Origin: a virus
Reading direction: 5' to 3' (one strand)
Length of the DNA stretch: 43,754 nucleotides
IMG/VR virus record: IMGVR_UViG_3300024415_000652
Location: 1 to 43,754 of that record
Under the pieces are notes generated by a model. The model was not told where the DNA came from and made no database searches. It saw nothing but the letters and a program-made list of their open reading frames with translations. The position numbers and the translations under genes were made by a program. Numbering within the stretch: position 1 is the stretch's first letter; each line of letters opens with the position of its first letter. This document shows, piece after piece, positions 29,373-37,966 of this stretch.

Positions 29373-29415
29373 TGTAATTGAGTGGGGATATTCCCAAAAC
29401 CTTTAAAATGTTATT
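29373..29415 (+). promoter_or_regulatory. Repeated 5' leader with hairpin, copy 4
   Basis: TGTAATTGAG, then TGGG (29383-29386) paired with CCCA (29393-29396) around GATATT, then AAAACCTTTAAAA. The stem is shorter than in copies 1-3 and the ATG is 19 nt away. Confidence 0.5.
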
Positions 29416-29712
29416 ATGAATTATTTAATCCATCCTGAAACCTTAATGTTTAACGCTAAATCTCGCATCAAAGGATTTAGTGAAATGATTACGCATGGAA
29501 GCGTTCAACAACACACACTATTAGAACTAGCAACTGAGGTTGCTGAAGAGTGGACAAATGATTGGGATGAAGACCAAGGATTTGGTTCTTCTGATGGAAC
29601 TTATATGTTGAAAGAGTTCATCGATTCCGTAATAGGGTTGGTTCATTGGAAGCACCATAAGAAGGAGTATTCTACTGAGTTTAATCCTGTATTAGAAGTT
29701 GTAAAAAAATAA
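29416..29712 (+). CDS. Small acidic protein, unknown
   Basis: 98 residues, helical, with ATEVAEEWTNDWDEDQGFGSS and a His-rich VHWKHHKKEY. Resembles a short phage protein; function unknown. First gene behind leader copy 4. Confidence 0.62.
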   Translation: MNYLIHPETLMFNAKSRIKGFSEMITHGSVQQHTLLELATEVAEEWTNDWDEDQGFGSSDGTYMLKEFIDSVIGLVHWKHHKKEYSTEFNPVLEVVKK

Positions 29713-29715
29713 GAT

Positions 29716-29949
29716 ATGTTAAATAATAAAATTGATTTTGAGACTCTAAGTAAAGTTGAAAACGAATTCGGTAACTTTGAAATCGGACAAGTTCATGGTG
29801 GTGGTAATCCCATCTACCTACGATTCGGATATTGGAATCGAGTGGATGTAGTGAAACTCAACGAAATCTTAGATTATCATGCTACGGCAATTGAAGATGA
29901 GTGGTATGATGATGATTGTGGATACAAATATAACTATAAATTGGTGTAA
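29716..29949 (+). CDS. Small protein, unknown
   Basis: 77 residues. Strand-rich with GGGNPIYLRFGYWNRVDV and an acidic C-terminus. Reminiscent of small phage hypotheticals. Unknown function. Confidence 0.6.
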   Translation: MLNNKIDFETLSKVENEFGNFEIGQVHGGGNPIYLRFGYWNRVDVVKLNEILDYHATAIEDEWYDDDCGYKYNYKLV

Positions 29950-29953
29950 AGAT

Positions 29954-30061
29954 ATGAACGAATACTTAGAAGAATTGATGTTAGCTAATACCGATTTCTC
30001 CTCAGAACAAATAGTTGAGATGGAAAATTGGGAAATCCTCATGCATTTGGGGTGGGAATGA
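29954..30061 (+). CDS. 35-residue acidic helical peptide
   Basis: ATG 29954, 4 nt after the preceding stop; the upstream open frame from 29879 shadows that gene. Acidic helix (EYLEELMLANTDF, QIVEMENWEIL). The stop overlaps the next ATG. Confidence 0.5.
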   Translation: MNEYLEELMLANTDFSSEQIVEMENWEILMHLGWE

Positions 30062-30186
30062 TTAAACCAAAAGAAGAGTTTAAATTATCAGTTAGAACCC
30101 TAAACCTAATGGTAAGAATGGGGCACACAAACCTAAAAAATGTGGTCAAAAATATCCAAAAAAATCGAAAAAAAAGTACGAAATAA
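30058..30186 (+). CDS. 42-residue basic peptide
   Basis: ATG 30058 overlaps the preceding stop (ATGA). Lys/Asn-rich end (KNIQKNRKKSTK). The promoter at 30187 starts on the next base. Unknown function. Confidence 0.45.
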   Translation: MIKPKEEFKLSVRTLNLMVRMGHTNLKNVVKNIQKNRKKSTK

Positions 30187-30218
30187 TTTGGATATGTCAA
30201 ATATTTTACATATATTAG
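30187..30218 (+). promoter_or_regulatory. Leader-class promoter, TTTG-N20-TATATTAG
   Basis: TTTG at 30187-30190 and TATATTAG at 30211-30218, 20 nt apart, then TAC and TGTAATTGAG. The leader (30222-30253) lacks a convincing hairpin. Confidence 0.8.
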
Positions 30219-30253
30219 TACTGTAATTGAGAGTAAAACCTAAAACACTATTT

Positions 30254-30457
30254 ATGAAAAATTATCAAATCGTTTTAACTACTTTTGTTTCCTTCTTTAT
30301 CGCTTATTCGGTATTGGTTGGAATAGCACAACAATATGTTCATTTCGCAGGTCCTCTGAATGAGATGGCAGTATTTATCCTTGCTTCAACAATGGGATTC
30401 ATATCCCTTATTGGTTGGAATTGGAAAGGATTATGGAACTGGTTAGTAAAATCTTAA
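30254..30457 (+). CDS. Two-helix small membrane protein
   Basis: 67 residues from ATG 30254; the frame reads further back to TTG 30227, but that is the leader. Membrane helices at about 6-27 and 37-55, then a Trp-rich end (IGWNWKGLWNWLVKS). Unknown. Confidence 0.62.
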   Translation: MKNYQIVLTTFVSFFIAYSVLVGIAQQYVHFAGPLNEMAVFILASTMGFISLIGWNWKGLWNWLVKS

Positions 30458-30475
30458 AACTTAAAACTATAAATT

Positions 30476-30760
30476 ATGATGAATTGTACGATAAAAGTAA
30501 TGGCTCAGTATTTCGAAAATTATTCAGATACTAACACACCTTATTGGAAACCAAAAGGTGGACAGGAATTTCAAATTGTAATTGATTCAGATACTATATT
30601 GTATTCTGATGAGTTAAAGAGTCATCTTACAACTTTAGTAGCTGCTCAATCCAATGAGCATTGTAAGTATGAGTACATCGAACATGATGTTGAGTTTATT
30701 AAACCAATAGTATTGGAAAGTAAGGAGTTGGAGAGTTTAATTCAAACTGAATTTGCATAG
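30476..30760 (+). CDS. Small protein, unknown
   Basis: 94 residues. VMAQYFENYSDTNTPYWKPK and GGQEFQIVIDSDTI look like a small alpha/beta phage protein. No family named. The TAG stop overlaps the next GTG start. Confidence 0.6.
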   Translation: MMNCTIKVMAQYFENYSDTNTPYWKPKGGQEFQIVIDSDTILYSDELKSHLTTLVAAQSNEHCKYEYIEHDVEFIKPIVLESKELESLIQTEFA

Positions 30761-30993
30761 TGAAAACCTCAGTTCACCATACATTAGATAAGGAGCAGGC
30801 AAACCTTCTGAAGAAGTTAGATGCTTGGTTAATGGATAATATGCTTACACAAGGTGGTGAGGAATTGGTGATGAAATTAAGAGAGTTAATTACCAAAATT
30901 GAAGAAGCGGGTTATTATGATACACCCACAAAAGAACTCTTGAATGAGTTAAGATATCAGTATATGAAGGATACTAAAGAGGAATCTGATTAA
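30760..30993 (+). CDS. Small helical protein, unknown
   Basis: 77 residues starting at GTG 30760, overlapping the preceding stop. Helical and charged (KEQANLLKKLDAWLMDNML). Unknown function. Precedes a weak hairpin. Confidence 0.55.
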   Translation: MKTSVHHTLDKEQANLLKKLDAWLMDNMLTQGGEELVMKLRELITKIEEAGYYDTPTKELLNELRYQYMKDTKEESD

Positions 30994-31007
30994 CTGATAT
31001 TTATATG

Positions 31008-31041
31008 AACCGAATAGTTTTGAAAATCGGTTTTGTTGTTT
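31008..31041 (+). terminator. Possible terminator
   Basis: AACCGA (31008-31013) pairs with TCGGTT (31027-31032), 13-nt loop, then TTGTTGTTTAA. The U-tract is interrupted, so strength is doubtful. Confidence 0.45.
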
Positions 31042-31057
31042 AACTAAAGGGAAACCT

Positions 31058-31645
31058 ATGAGAAAACACATTATATTAGGATTATTGATAGTTGTTGCTC
31101 TACTATCGTTTGGAATGAGTGATTCCAAAGAAAAAGGGCAAAACCTTCCAACAATTGAACAATTGGAAGAAGAACAAAGATTAAAAGAACAAGCTATAAA
31201 AGATAGTATAGCTAGTTACCACAAAGTTGAATTGGATAATTTCCTATCAGCAATCGGATTTAGAGAGAGTGGTAATAGATACGATATAACTAATACATTT
31301 GGTTATATGGGAAAGTATCAGTTTGGTAGAAGTACTCTAAAAGGATTAGGATACAAAGTATCCAAAAAGGAGTTTCTAAATAACCCAGACTTACAAGAAG
31401 AAGCAATGTTATCTTTGTTAAACCATAACAAAGAGAAACTACAACAATATATTGATGTTTATGATGGTAAAACTATAAACGGAATATATATTACTGAGAG
31501 TGGTATCCTTGCAGCTGCTCACTTAGGAGGACAGGGTTCTGTACGAAGATACTTTAGAAACGGAAAGGTTTTTAAGGATGGGTATGGAACTAAAATTACT
31601 TCCTATATGAGTCAGTTTAGTGGATACGATATCAAATTAAATTAA
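31058..31645 (+). CDS. Membrane-anchored lytic transglycosylase-like protein (lysin candidate)
   Basis: 195 residues. An N-terminal hydrophobic segment (4-20) serves as signal anchor or signal peptide; residues 33-58 form a charged coiled coil. FRESGNRYDITNTFGYMGKY (68-87), with catalytic Glu70, and AAHLGGQGSVRRYF resemble lysozyme/SLT-type muramidases of Bacteroidota phages. It would cut peptidoglycan in the periplasm, for lysis or entry. Follows the weak terminator at 31008. Confidence 0.75.
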   Translation: MRKHIILGLLIVVALLSFGMSDSKEKGQNLPTIEQLEEEQRLKEQAIKDSIASYHKVELDNFLSAIGFRESGNRYDITNTFGYMGKYQFGRSTLKGLGYKVSKKEFLNNPDLQEEAMLSLLNHNKEKLQQYIDVYDGKTINGIYITESGILAAAHLGGQGSVRRYFRNGKVFKDGYGTKITSYMSQFSGYDIKLN

Positions 31646-31648
31646 GTT

Positions 31649-32293
31649 ATGAAAAAAATACACTTCGGTTGTGGCTGGAACTTCTTAGAAGGTTGGGATA
31701 ATACAGATATGGTAATTCCACCTAACTTAACCAAAGAACAAGAACAACGCATCAAAATAATAGATGTTACTCAGACTCTACCTTATGAATCTGATAGTGT
31801 AGACTTTATATTTCACGAACATATGATTGAACATATCGATGAAGTCGATGGTTACTCTTTCCTAAATGAATGTTATCGTATATTAAAACCAGGTGGTGTA
31901 ATGAGAATATCATGTCCATCTATTGATGGTGCTATGGATGTATATCATAATTGGGATAATGTTAGTGATGAGTGGAAGCAAGAATCTGGTCTAGTAACTA
32001 AAGCTAGATTTATTAATCATTTTATTTATTATGAAACTGCTGGATATCAAGGTAAAAAGTTTGAAGCTGATGGTAGTATTAAGATGGTAAATAATCCAAA
32101 TTATTGGCATAAGTATATGTATGATAGAGAGGACTTTGATTATAAGTTAAAGTACATTGGATTTAGTGATGTAAACTTTGTTAATAAACATGAAAGTCAA
32201 TACTCAGAATTAAAAGGTTTAGAACGAAGGTTTGGTGGTAAATTTAAATTATGGCCAATCGAAAGTGATATAACATTAGAAACTAAAAAGTAA
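31649..32293 (+). CDS. SAM-dependent methyltransferase, class I
   Basis: 214 residues. HFGCGWNFLEGWDNTD (5-20) is the SAM-binding loop, DFIFHEHMIEHIDE the acidic strand, and ECYRILKPGGVMRI the classic LKPGG turn of type-11 methyltransferases. These often methylate sugars or small molecules; it begins the glycan cluster, so O-methylation of a sugar is plausible. Confidence 0.82.
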   Translation: MKKIHFGCGWNFLEGWDNTDMVIPPNLTKEQEQRIKIIDVTQTLPYESDSVDFIFHEHMIEHIDEVDGYSFLNECYRILKPGGVMRISCPSIDGAMDVYHNWDNVSDEWKQESGLVTKARFINHFIYYETAGYQGKKFEADGSIKMVNNPNYWHKYMYDREDFDYKLKYIGFSDVNFVNKHESQYSELKGLERRFGGKFKLWPIESDITLETKK

Positions 32294-32301
32294 ATTAAAC
32301 T

Positions 32302-32709
32302 ATGAGAAAATCGTTATGGATAGCTTTAGGGTTATTTTTCGTAGGCTGTGCCTACATCGGAGTACTTCTTCCTGGAGTACCAACCACATTTTTTGTAATA
32401 CTAGCTGCATGGGCATTTAGTAAATCATCTGAGAAATTCAATAAGTGGTTACACGAACATCCATTGTTCGGAAAGTATCTTACCAATTGGGAAACCAAAA
32501 AAGTATATCCAACTAGAGGTAGATGGGCTATGGTAGGAGTTATGTGTATTTCTTTAATTTCAATGTTCTTTACAGTTCCTCTTAGGGTTGTAGGGTACGC
32601 TGCTATTACATTTGTACTGATTATAATTTGGGCATTTAGATACCCTGGTTCAGTTGAAGAATATGATAAACGAATTAAAGAAGGAAAGAAAATTGGCTGG
32701 TTCAAATAA
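32302..32709 (+). CDS. DUF454 (YbaN-like) inner-membrane protein
   Basis: 135 residues with two or three membrane helices. GVLLPGVPTTFFVILAAWAF (20-39) and HPLFGKYLTNWETKKVYP are the family signature. Function of DUF454 unknown. The next gene starts inside it. Confidence 0.85.
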   Translation: MRKSLWIALGLFFVGCAYIGVLLPGVPTTFFVILAAWAFSKSSEKFNKWLHEHPLFGKYLTNWETKKVYPTRGRWAMVGVMCISLISMFFTVPLRVVGYAAITFVLIIIWAFRYPGSVEEYDKRIKEGKKIGWFK

Positions 32710-33679
32710 AATACCAAATATCAATCCAACTAATATAGGATTTGGAATAAAAACGTATGTACCAACTATTGATTATTATTTAGATTTAATCAAAAGTGGT
32801 ACTAACTTTAAATTCATCAGATGTAATCACGGATTATTAGACCCTTTTGCTAGGTCTATGAGTAATACCGAATTCAATAAATTAGTTTCCAATAAAGAAT
32901 ATAGAAAGATAGCAGAAAAAGTAGCTGAGTATCATACTCATCATCATCCTCAACTTAGAAGATGGCATGGTGATATGAATGAGAAGTATATTCAGTTACT
33001 AACTTTCTTTGTACAATTTTTTAATGATGAGATTCTTAATGAAGATAGTGAGTTTGATTTTGGAATATCGTTATGTAATGGAATTTGGAGAGCATCTGAT
33101 AATGTAGAACATAAAGATGTAATAAGTAGAGGTAACGCATTTCTATCTTTAAGTCAAAATTTAGATAAGATATATTTTCATGGAGGTTTAGCTAGACACT
33201 ATGCAGTTACAGGTGAAATATTTCAATTATTTGATTTACTTAATGAATTAGATTATGATGTTATATTTGTGGGAGCTCCTTACTTTAAGATAGCTGAAGC
33301 TGTATATAACATAAAGAACTTTATACATATTCCTATATCTTATACAAATGCTATTAAAAACTTCGATGAAACAATAGTTACTCTAAAAAATACAATTAAG
33401 AAAAAAGAAACAATCATATTCAATTCTTGTGGACATGATTTAACTTTTTACTTAGCTGATAAGATTAGAGGTATTGATGTATCTCAGATGGATGTTGGTA
33501 GAGCATTGGATTGGAATATTAATAAAAGCTTTGTAAGGAACGAACATATTGAAGCGTTTAATAACTTACCAAATGGTATTTACAAACCTTGGGAACAATA
33601 TGGTGAGAATCCTTGGTTAACTTGGGCAAGACCTACTCATATGAATGTAGTAAAACGATTGAGGCAAAACAATGAATAA
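32663..33679 (+). CDS. Possible GT-D/DUF1792-like glycosyltransferase
   Basis: 338 residues from ATG 32663; TTG 32693 with an AAGGAAAG leader is an alternative start giving less overlap with DUF454. YDVIFVGAPYFK and IIFNSCGHDLTFYLADKI followed by SQMDVGRALDW resemble the GT-D fold pattern in which a late Ser-x-Gly...Asp-x-Gly binds the donor. The match is only moderate. Position in the glycan cluster supports glycan work. Confidence 0.5.
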   Translation: MINELKKERKLAGSNKIPNINPTNIGFGIKTYVPTIDYYLDLIKSGTNFKFIRCNHGLLDPFARSMSNTEFNKLVSNKEYRKIAEKVAEYHTHHHPQLRRWHGDMNEKYIQLLTFFVQFFNDEILNEDSEFDFGISLCNGIWRASDNVEHKDVISRGNAFLSLSQNLDKIYFHGGLARHYAVTGEIFQLFDLLNELDYDVIFVGAPYFKIAEAVYNIKNFIHIPISYTNAIKNFDETIVTLKNTIKKKETIIFNSCGHDLTFYLADKIRGIDVSQMDVGRALDWNINKSFVRNEHIEAFNNLPNGIYKPWEQYGENPWLTWARPTHMNVVKRLRQNNE

Positions 33680-34289
33680 AGTATTTGGTATTGGAATGAA
33701 CAAAACAGGTACTACAAGTCTCAAATTTGAGTTTATGAGATTGAGATATAATGTAGGTGACCAAAGAGAGATTGAACAAAAGTTTTGGGCTTGGAAAAAT
33801 AAAAGATGGGATGTTATAATTGATTATTGTAAAAGATATGATTTCTTTCAGGACTTTCCATTTTCATTTCCAAATACCTACAAAGAAATGGATAAAGTAT
33901 TTGATGCTAAGTTTATATTAACAATAAGAAACTCAGCTGAAGAATGGTATGATTCATTAGTTAGATTTCAAACTAAAACTGGAGCATTTAATTCAAATGG
34001 AAAATTACCAAATGCTCAAAATCTGAAAGAAGCAATTTATATCAGAAAAGGTTGGATGTACGATACTCATGTGAGTTTGTTTGATGTAACTGATGATGAT
34101 TTATATAACAAAGAAGTATTAATAAAAACATATAACAAATATAACGAAGAGGTTATTGATTATTTTGGAGATAGGGAAGATTTTTTAGTTTTAAATTTAG
34201 CAGAAAAAGATTCTTATAATAAGTTCTTAGAATTTATGGGAGAAGAAAGTCCTTATAGTACATTCATGCATAAAAACAAATCTAAATAA
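33672..34289 (+). CDS. Sulfotransferase (PAPS-dependent), first copy
   Basis: 205 residues. GIGMNKTGTTSLKFEF (6-21) is the PAPS 5'-phosphosulfate loop with Lys11; KFILTIRNSAEEWYDSL (80-96) supplies the 3'-phosphate Arg86 and Ser88. Sulfotransf_4-like. It would sulfate a sugar or other acceptor. Another copy lies at 37963. Overlaps the preceding gene by 8 nt. Confidence 0.85.
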   Translation: MNKVFGIGMNKTGTTSLKFEFMRLRYNVGDQREIEQKFWAWKNKRWDVIIDYCKRYDFFQDFPFSFPNTYKEMDKVFDAKFILTIRNSAEEWYDSLVRFQTKTGAFNSNGKLPNAQNLKEAIYIRKGWMYDTHVSLFDVTDDDLYNKEVLIKTYNKYNEEVIDYFGDREDFLVLNLAEKDSYNKFLEFMGEESPYSTFMHKNKSK

Positions 34290-34290
34290 A

Positions 34291-34322
34291 TTTGTAATTC
34301 TCAATTATTTTTCGTATATTTG
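34291..34322 (+). promoter_or_regulatory. Host-consensus promoter TTTG-N20-TATATTTG
   Basis: TTTG at 34291-34294 and TATATTTG at 34315-34322, 20 nt apart; canonical Bacteroidota -7 box like the one at 27027. It drives the glycan genes from 34346. Confidence 0.8.
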
Positions 34323-34345
34323 TATAAATAAATTAGGTAAAAAGT

Positions 34346-34999
34346 ATGGCAAACGGAATTTACAAAGTAACCGATGAGTTTGAAGAAAAGTTAGCACATT
34401 ACACTGGTGCTAAATACGCAGTAACATTAGATAATATGAGTAATGCTTTATTTTTAGCATTGTATTATGAAAATCATATTAAAAAAAGTATTAAAGGAGG
34501 TTGGGTATCATGTCTATCCAGAACATATCCATCTGTACCTTGTGAAATCATTCACGCTGGATTAAAAATAAAATGGATACCTGTTGAAGGTAAAACTATT
34601 AAAGGTGCATACCAATTAGAGAATAGTAATGTATGGGATTCAGCTCTATCATTTACAGCTGATATGTACCAAAGTGGTACACATATGTGTGTATCATTTA
34701 CAGGTCCTTACAAACATTTTAAATTATCGAAAGGTGGAGCAATTCTAACTGATGATTATGAAGCATATCTTTGGTTTAGAAGAGCAAGATATAGTGGTAG
34801 AAGAGAAGTATCTTATCACGAAGATAACTTTGATATGATTGGATGGAACTTTTATATGATGCCTGAACTTGCAGCTAGAGGTTTATTACTTATGGGTCAA
34901 TTCTATAATATGGATGGAACTAAAAAACATAATGAGGATTTGGAGTTACCATATCCTGACTTAAGTAAATTTGATGTCTATACTAAGGTAGATTTATGA
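34346..34999 (+). CDS. Truncated DegT/DnrJ/EryC1-like aminotransferase
   Basis: 217 residues, homologous to the first half to two-thirds of PLP sugar aminotransferases (about 370). FEEKLAHYTGAKYAVTLDN, NVWDSALSF with Asp98, and SFTGPYKHFKLSKGGAILT (117-135) are family motifs; Lys123, seven residues before the GG pair, is in the position of the PLP Schiff-base Lys. The C-terminal domain is missing, so it may need a partner, be compact, or no longer aminate. Likely acts on a 4-keto sugar such as one made by the enzyme at 5499. Confidence 0.7.
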   Translation: MANGIYKVTDEFEEKLAHYTGAKYAVTLDNMSNALFLALYYENHIKKSIKGGWVSCLSRTYPSVPCEIIHAGLKIKWIPVEGKTIKGAYQLENSNVWDSALSFTADMYQSGTHMCVSFTGPYKHFKLSKGGAILTDDYEAYLWFRRARYSGRREVSYHEDNFDMIGWNFYMMPELAARGLLLMGQFYNMDGTKKHNEDLELPYPDLSKFDVYTKVDL

Positions 35000-35673
35000 T
35001 AGGTATAATGCAACCATATTTCTTTCCGTACATTGGATATTTTCAACTTATCCAAGCGGTAGATTCATATGTTAATTTAGACCATGTATCTTTTATGAAA
35101 CGGAGTTATATGGTTAGAAACACATTAAAGAATGATGTTAACATTTCTATATGTGTTCAAGGTGCTAGCCAAAATAGAACCTGTGATGAGGTGTGTACTT
35201 TATCCGATAGTAAATGGTTCGATAAGTTTTATAAAACATTAGAACATCAATATAAGAAGGAACCTTTTTATGATGTGATTATGAAAGAGATTATTGAACC
35301 TTGGAAAGAGAATGTATTATTAAAAAATGAGATTTCAATATCAGATTTTAATTTCAGTGCTATTATTAGAATATGTAACTACTTAGATATTGATACTGAA
35401 TTTCATACAACAAGTGTTGGTATAACTGAAAGAAAATTGAATGAAGGAATACAAGATATTACTAAACACTTCAATGATAACCACTACATTAATGCAATTG
35501 GTGGACAGAGTTTGTATTATAGAAATGATTTTGAATCGGTTGGTTTAAAATTAAACTTTATACAAATGAAAGATTTAGATGTGGATAACCCATATCTATC
35601 TATTTTAGATTTATTATTCAGATATGATAAAGAACATCTAAAAAAACAATTAAATAAATACGAATTAATATGA
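34996..35673 (+). CDS. WbqC-like protein
   Basis: 225 residues. QPYFFPYIGYFQLIQAVDSYVNLD at the start is the WbqC family signature; that family occurs in O-antigen and S-layer glycan clusters and is thought to modify aminosugars. Role not fixed. Overlaps the DegT-like gene by 4 nt and the next gene by 4 nt. Confidence 0.88.
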   Translation: MIGIMQPYFFPYIGYFQLIQAVDSYVNLDHVSFMKRSYMVRNTLKNDVNISICVQGASQNRTCDEVCTLSDSKWFDKFYKTLEHQYKKEPFYDVIMKEIIEPWKENVLLKNEISISDFNFSAIIRICNYLDIDTEFHTTSVGITERKLNEGIQDITKHFNDNHYINAIGGQSLYYRNDFESVGLKLNFIQMKDLDVDNPYLSILDLLFRYDKEHLKKQLNKYELI

Positions 35674-36344
35674 AAAATAAAGTTATAATTTTTGGTATAT
35701 TGGATACAGCTGAGTTAGCTCATTATTATTTAACTAATGATTCTGAATATGAAGTTGTAGCATTTACAGTTAATAAAGAATATATGAAAGGTGATACATT
35801 TACACCAATAAATTCTGATAAATCATATCCAGTTGTACCATTTGAAGAGTTAGAAAATACATATCCACCATCTGATTATTTATTCTTCGCACCAATGACT
35901 GGTGTAAAAATGAATAATGTTCGTAAAAGAATTTACGAAGAAGGTAAGGAAAAGGGATATGAGTATATTTCTTATGTATCTTCTAAGGCAACTGTTTGTG
36001 ATAACAAAATAGGTGAGAATTGTTTTATCTTAGAAGATAATACACTTCAACCATTTACTGAAATTGGTAACAATGTTGTTATGTGGAGTGGTAATCATAT
36101 CGGTCATCATGGTAAAATCGAAGACCATGTATTCTTTACATCGCATGTTGTACTTTCAGGACATTGTCTTGTTAAGGAACGAGCTTGGATTGGTGTAAAC
36201 GCAACCATAAGAGATTATATTACAATAGGAGAGGGTTCATTAATTGGTATGGGAGCTTTGGTAACAAAGAATACCGAAGATGATGGATTATATATGGGAG
36301 CTCCTGCTAAATTACAAAAAGCACCAGCAAGTAGAGTTTATTAA
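35670..36344 (+). CDS. NeuD-like hexapeptide sugar acyltransferase
   Basis: 224 residues. A Rossmann-like N-terminus (VIIFGILDTAELAHYYL) binds the sugar nucleotide; residues about 100-215 form left-handed beta-helix coils, with the catalytic His region GNHIGHHGKIEDHVFFTSH (near 147-165). Transfers acetyl or similar acyl from CoA to an amino sugar. Follows WbqC in one operon; matches the DegT enzyme's product. Confidence 0.83.
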   Translation: MKNKVIIFGILDTAELAHYYLTNDSEYEVVAFTVNKEYMKGDTFTPINSDKSYPVVPFEELENTYPPSDYLFFAPMTGVKMNNVRKRIYEEGKEKGYEYISYVSSKATVCDNKIGENCFILEDNTLQPFTEIGNNVVMWSGNHIGHHGKIEDHVFFTSHVVLSGHCLVKERAWIGVNATIRDYITIGEGSLIGMGALVTKNTEDDGLYMGAPAKLQKAPASRVY

Positions 36345-36345
36345 T

Positions 36346-37248
36346 ATGTGGGTAGATAGAAAAAATATATTTAACGATGAACATTCACAAGTTCCAATAA
36401 TTGATATCATTGGAGATAGGTGGAGAATCTATTACTCTACTAGATTAAATGGTAAGAGTGTACCTATGTGGATTGAGGTTGACCCAAAGAACCCATCTAC
36501 AATATTAGGTAAATCAGATAAACCCATTTTAGAATTAGGTAAGCCAGGTTCATTTGATGTTGCTGGAGTAATGCCAACGGATATTATAAATCTAAATGGT
36601 TTAAAATATATGTATTACATTGGATGGACTCAGAGAATGGATGTTCCATATCATAATACGATAGGATTAGCAGTTAGTAGTGATAATGGTGATAGTTGGA
36701 AAAAGGTATCTAAGGGTAGTGTATTTGGTTCAGATGATATTGAAACTGGATATACTGGTACGATTGATGTAGTGGAGGGTGATAATATGTATTTTGGTTA
36801 TTACCTATCTTGTAGGGATTGGAAAGAGTTTGATGGGAGAATGGAACCTATATATGATATCAAAATAGCTCAATCTAAAAATGGATTAGGAAATTGGAAA
36901 CCACTAAATATATCAGCTGTATCTTTGAAAGAAGGTGAAGGTGGTATATCAAAAGCATCGGTATTAAATATTGAAGGTAGATATTATATGTGGTATTCTA
37001 CAAGAATGGAATCTGATTATAGAGAGAATTCTGATAGAAGTTATAGGATTAAATGTTCAGTTAGTGATGATTTAATTAATTGGGAAGAATCAGAAAAATT
37101 TGGATTAGATATAGATATTAATAGTGAGTGGGATAATATTATGGTAGAATACCCAGAAGTATTTGAATATGATAACGATATTCACTTATTATATAATGGT
37201 AATAAATTTGGAGAAACAGGAATAGGATATGCTAGACTTAAAAAATGA
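36346..37248 (+). CDS. Five-bladed beta-propeller glycosidase-like protein
   Basis: 300 residues from ATG 36346; the frame is open to 36280 but that is the tail of the preceding gene. Repeated blades with RWRIYYSTR, YMYYIGWT, NMYFGYYLSCRD, YYMWYSTRM and IHLLYNG are typical of GH43/GH32/GH130-like folds. It carries no signal peptide, so it acts in the cytoplasm or is released at lysis. It might trim or transfer sugars; specificity unknown. Confidence 0.75.
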   Translation: MWVDRKNIFNDEHSQVPIIDIIGDRWRIYYSTRLNGKSVPMWIEVDPKNPSTILGKSDKPILELGKPGSFDVAGVMPTDIINLNGLKYMYYIGWTQRMDVPYHNTIGLAVSSDNGDSWKKVSKGSVFGSDDIETGYTGTIDVVEGDNMYFGYYLSCRDWKEFDGRMEPIYDIKIAQSKNGLGNWKPLNISAVSLKEGEGGISKASVLNIEGRYYMWYSTRMESDYRENSDRSYRIKCSVSDDLINWEESEKFGLDIDINSEWDNIMVEYPEVFEYDNDIHLLYNGNKFGETGIGYARLKK

Positions 37249-37966
37249 TGGAATAACAATATTGAAGGGATTCTTTGAACCAGAAACCATTGAGGAACTG
37301 AGAGAATCAGCTAAAAATGTATTCAGAATACAATTCAAACATTTTGGATATTCTGATGAAACTTTTGAAGAATCTATGGTTAGGTTATTTGAAGAACAAT
37401 TTGATACATTTCAAAATTGTGGTAAGTTGATTCAATCTGGATTGATTGAGTTATACAATATAGCTTATCACGATAAGTTAATAGAACAACTAAAGTTATT
37501 TGGGTTAGATAATCCATTAGTATGTACACGTCCAGTTCTTTTCTTTAATCATCCAAAGTTAGCTAAAAAAGAACAATACTACAAAACACCAATGCATCAA
37601 GATTATCCATCAATGTTAGCATCATCTGATTCGGTGGTAGTTTGGATTCCACTTATGGATGTATCCAAAGAAAATGGTTCAGTTATATTTTATCCACAAT
37701 CTCATTTATTAGGTCCTTTGAAAAATGGAGTAGATGAAAGTGGATTCGCAGAAGTTGAATTTAATAAAGATGATTACGATAAAATTCAACCATCATTAAA
37801 AATGGGAGATATAGTTGTATTTTCTACTTTATTAGTACACGAATCGGGAACTATACTAAATGATGATATTAGATGGTCTTGTCATTTTAGATATACTAAT
37901 TTAAATGATAAGGATTTTATTGAAAGAGGATTTCCTTCACCATACCTTTATAAATCAATAGCATGA
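37229..37966 (+). CDS. Phytanoyl-CoA dioxygenase family (PhyH) oxygenase
   Basis: 245 residues. MHQDYPSM supplies His123-x-Asp125 and LLVHESG His204, the iron facial triad; Arg215 should bind 2-oxoglutarate. ENGSVIFYPQSHLLG is a PhyH hallmark. Uses oxygen and 2-oxoglutarate to hydroxylate a small molecule, here probably an acyl or sugar group of the glycan. Overlaps its neighbours by 4-20 nt. Confidence 0.85.
   Translation: MLDLKNDGITILKGFFEPETIEELRESAKNVFRIQFKHFGYSDETFEESMVRLFEEQFDTFQNCGKLIQSGLIELYNIAYHDKLIEQLKLFGLDNPLVCTRPVLFFNHPKLAKKEQYYKTPMHQDYPSMLASSDSVVVWIPLMDVSKENGSVIFYPQSHLLGPLKNGVDESGFAEVEFNKDDYDKIQPSLKMGDIVVFSTLLVHESGTILNDDIRWSCHFRYTNLNDKDFIERGFPSPYLYKSIA

Noticed and set aside
32352-32717. 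Minus-strand frame (121 codons)
   Set aside because: Antisense of the DUF454 gene, whose family signature is clear.
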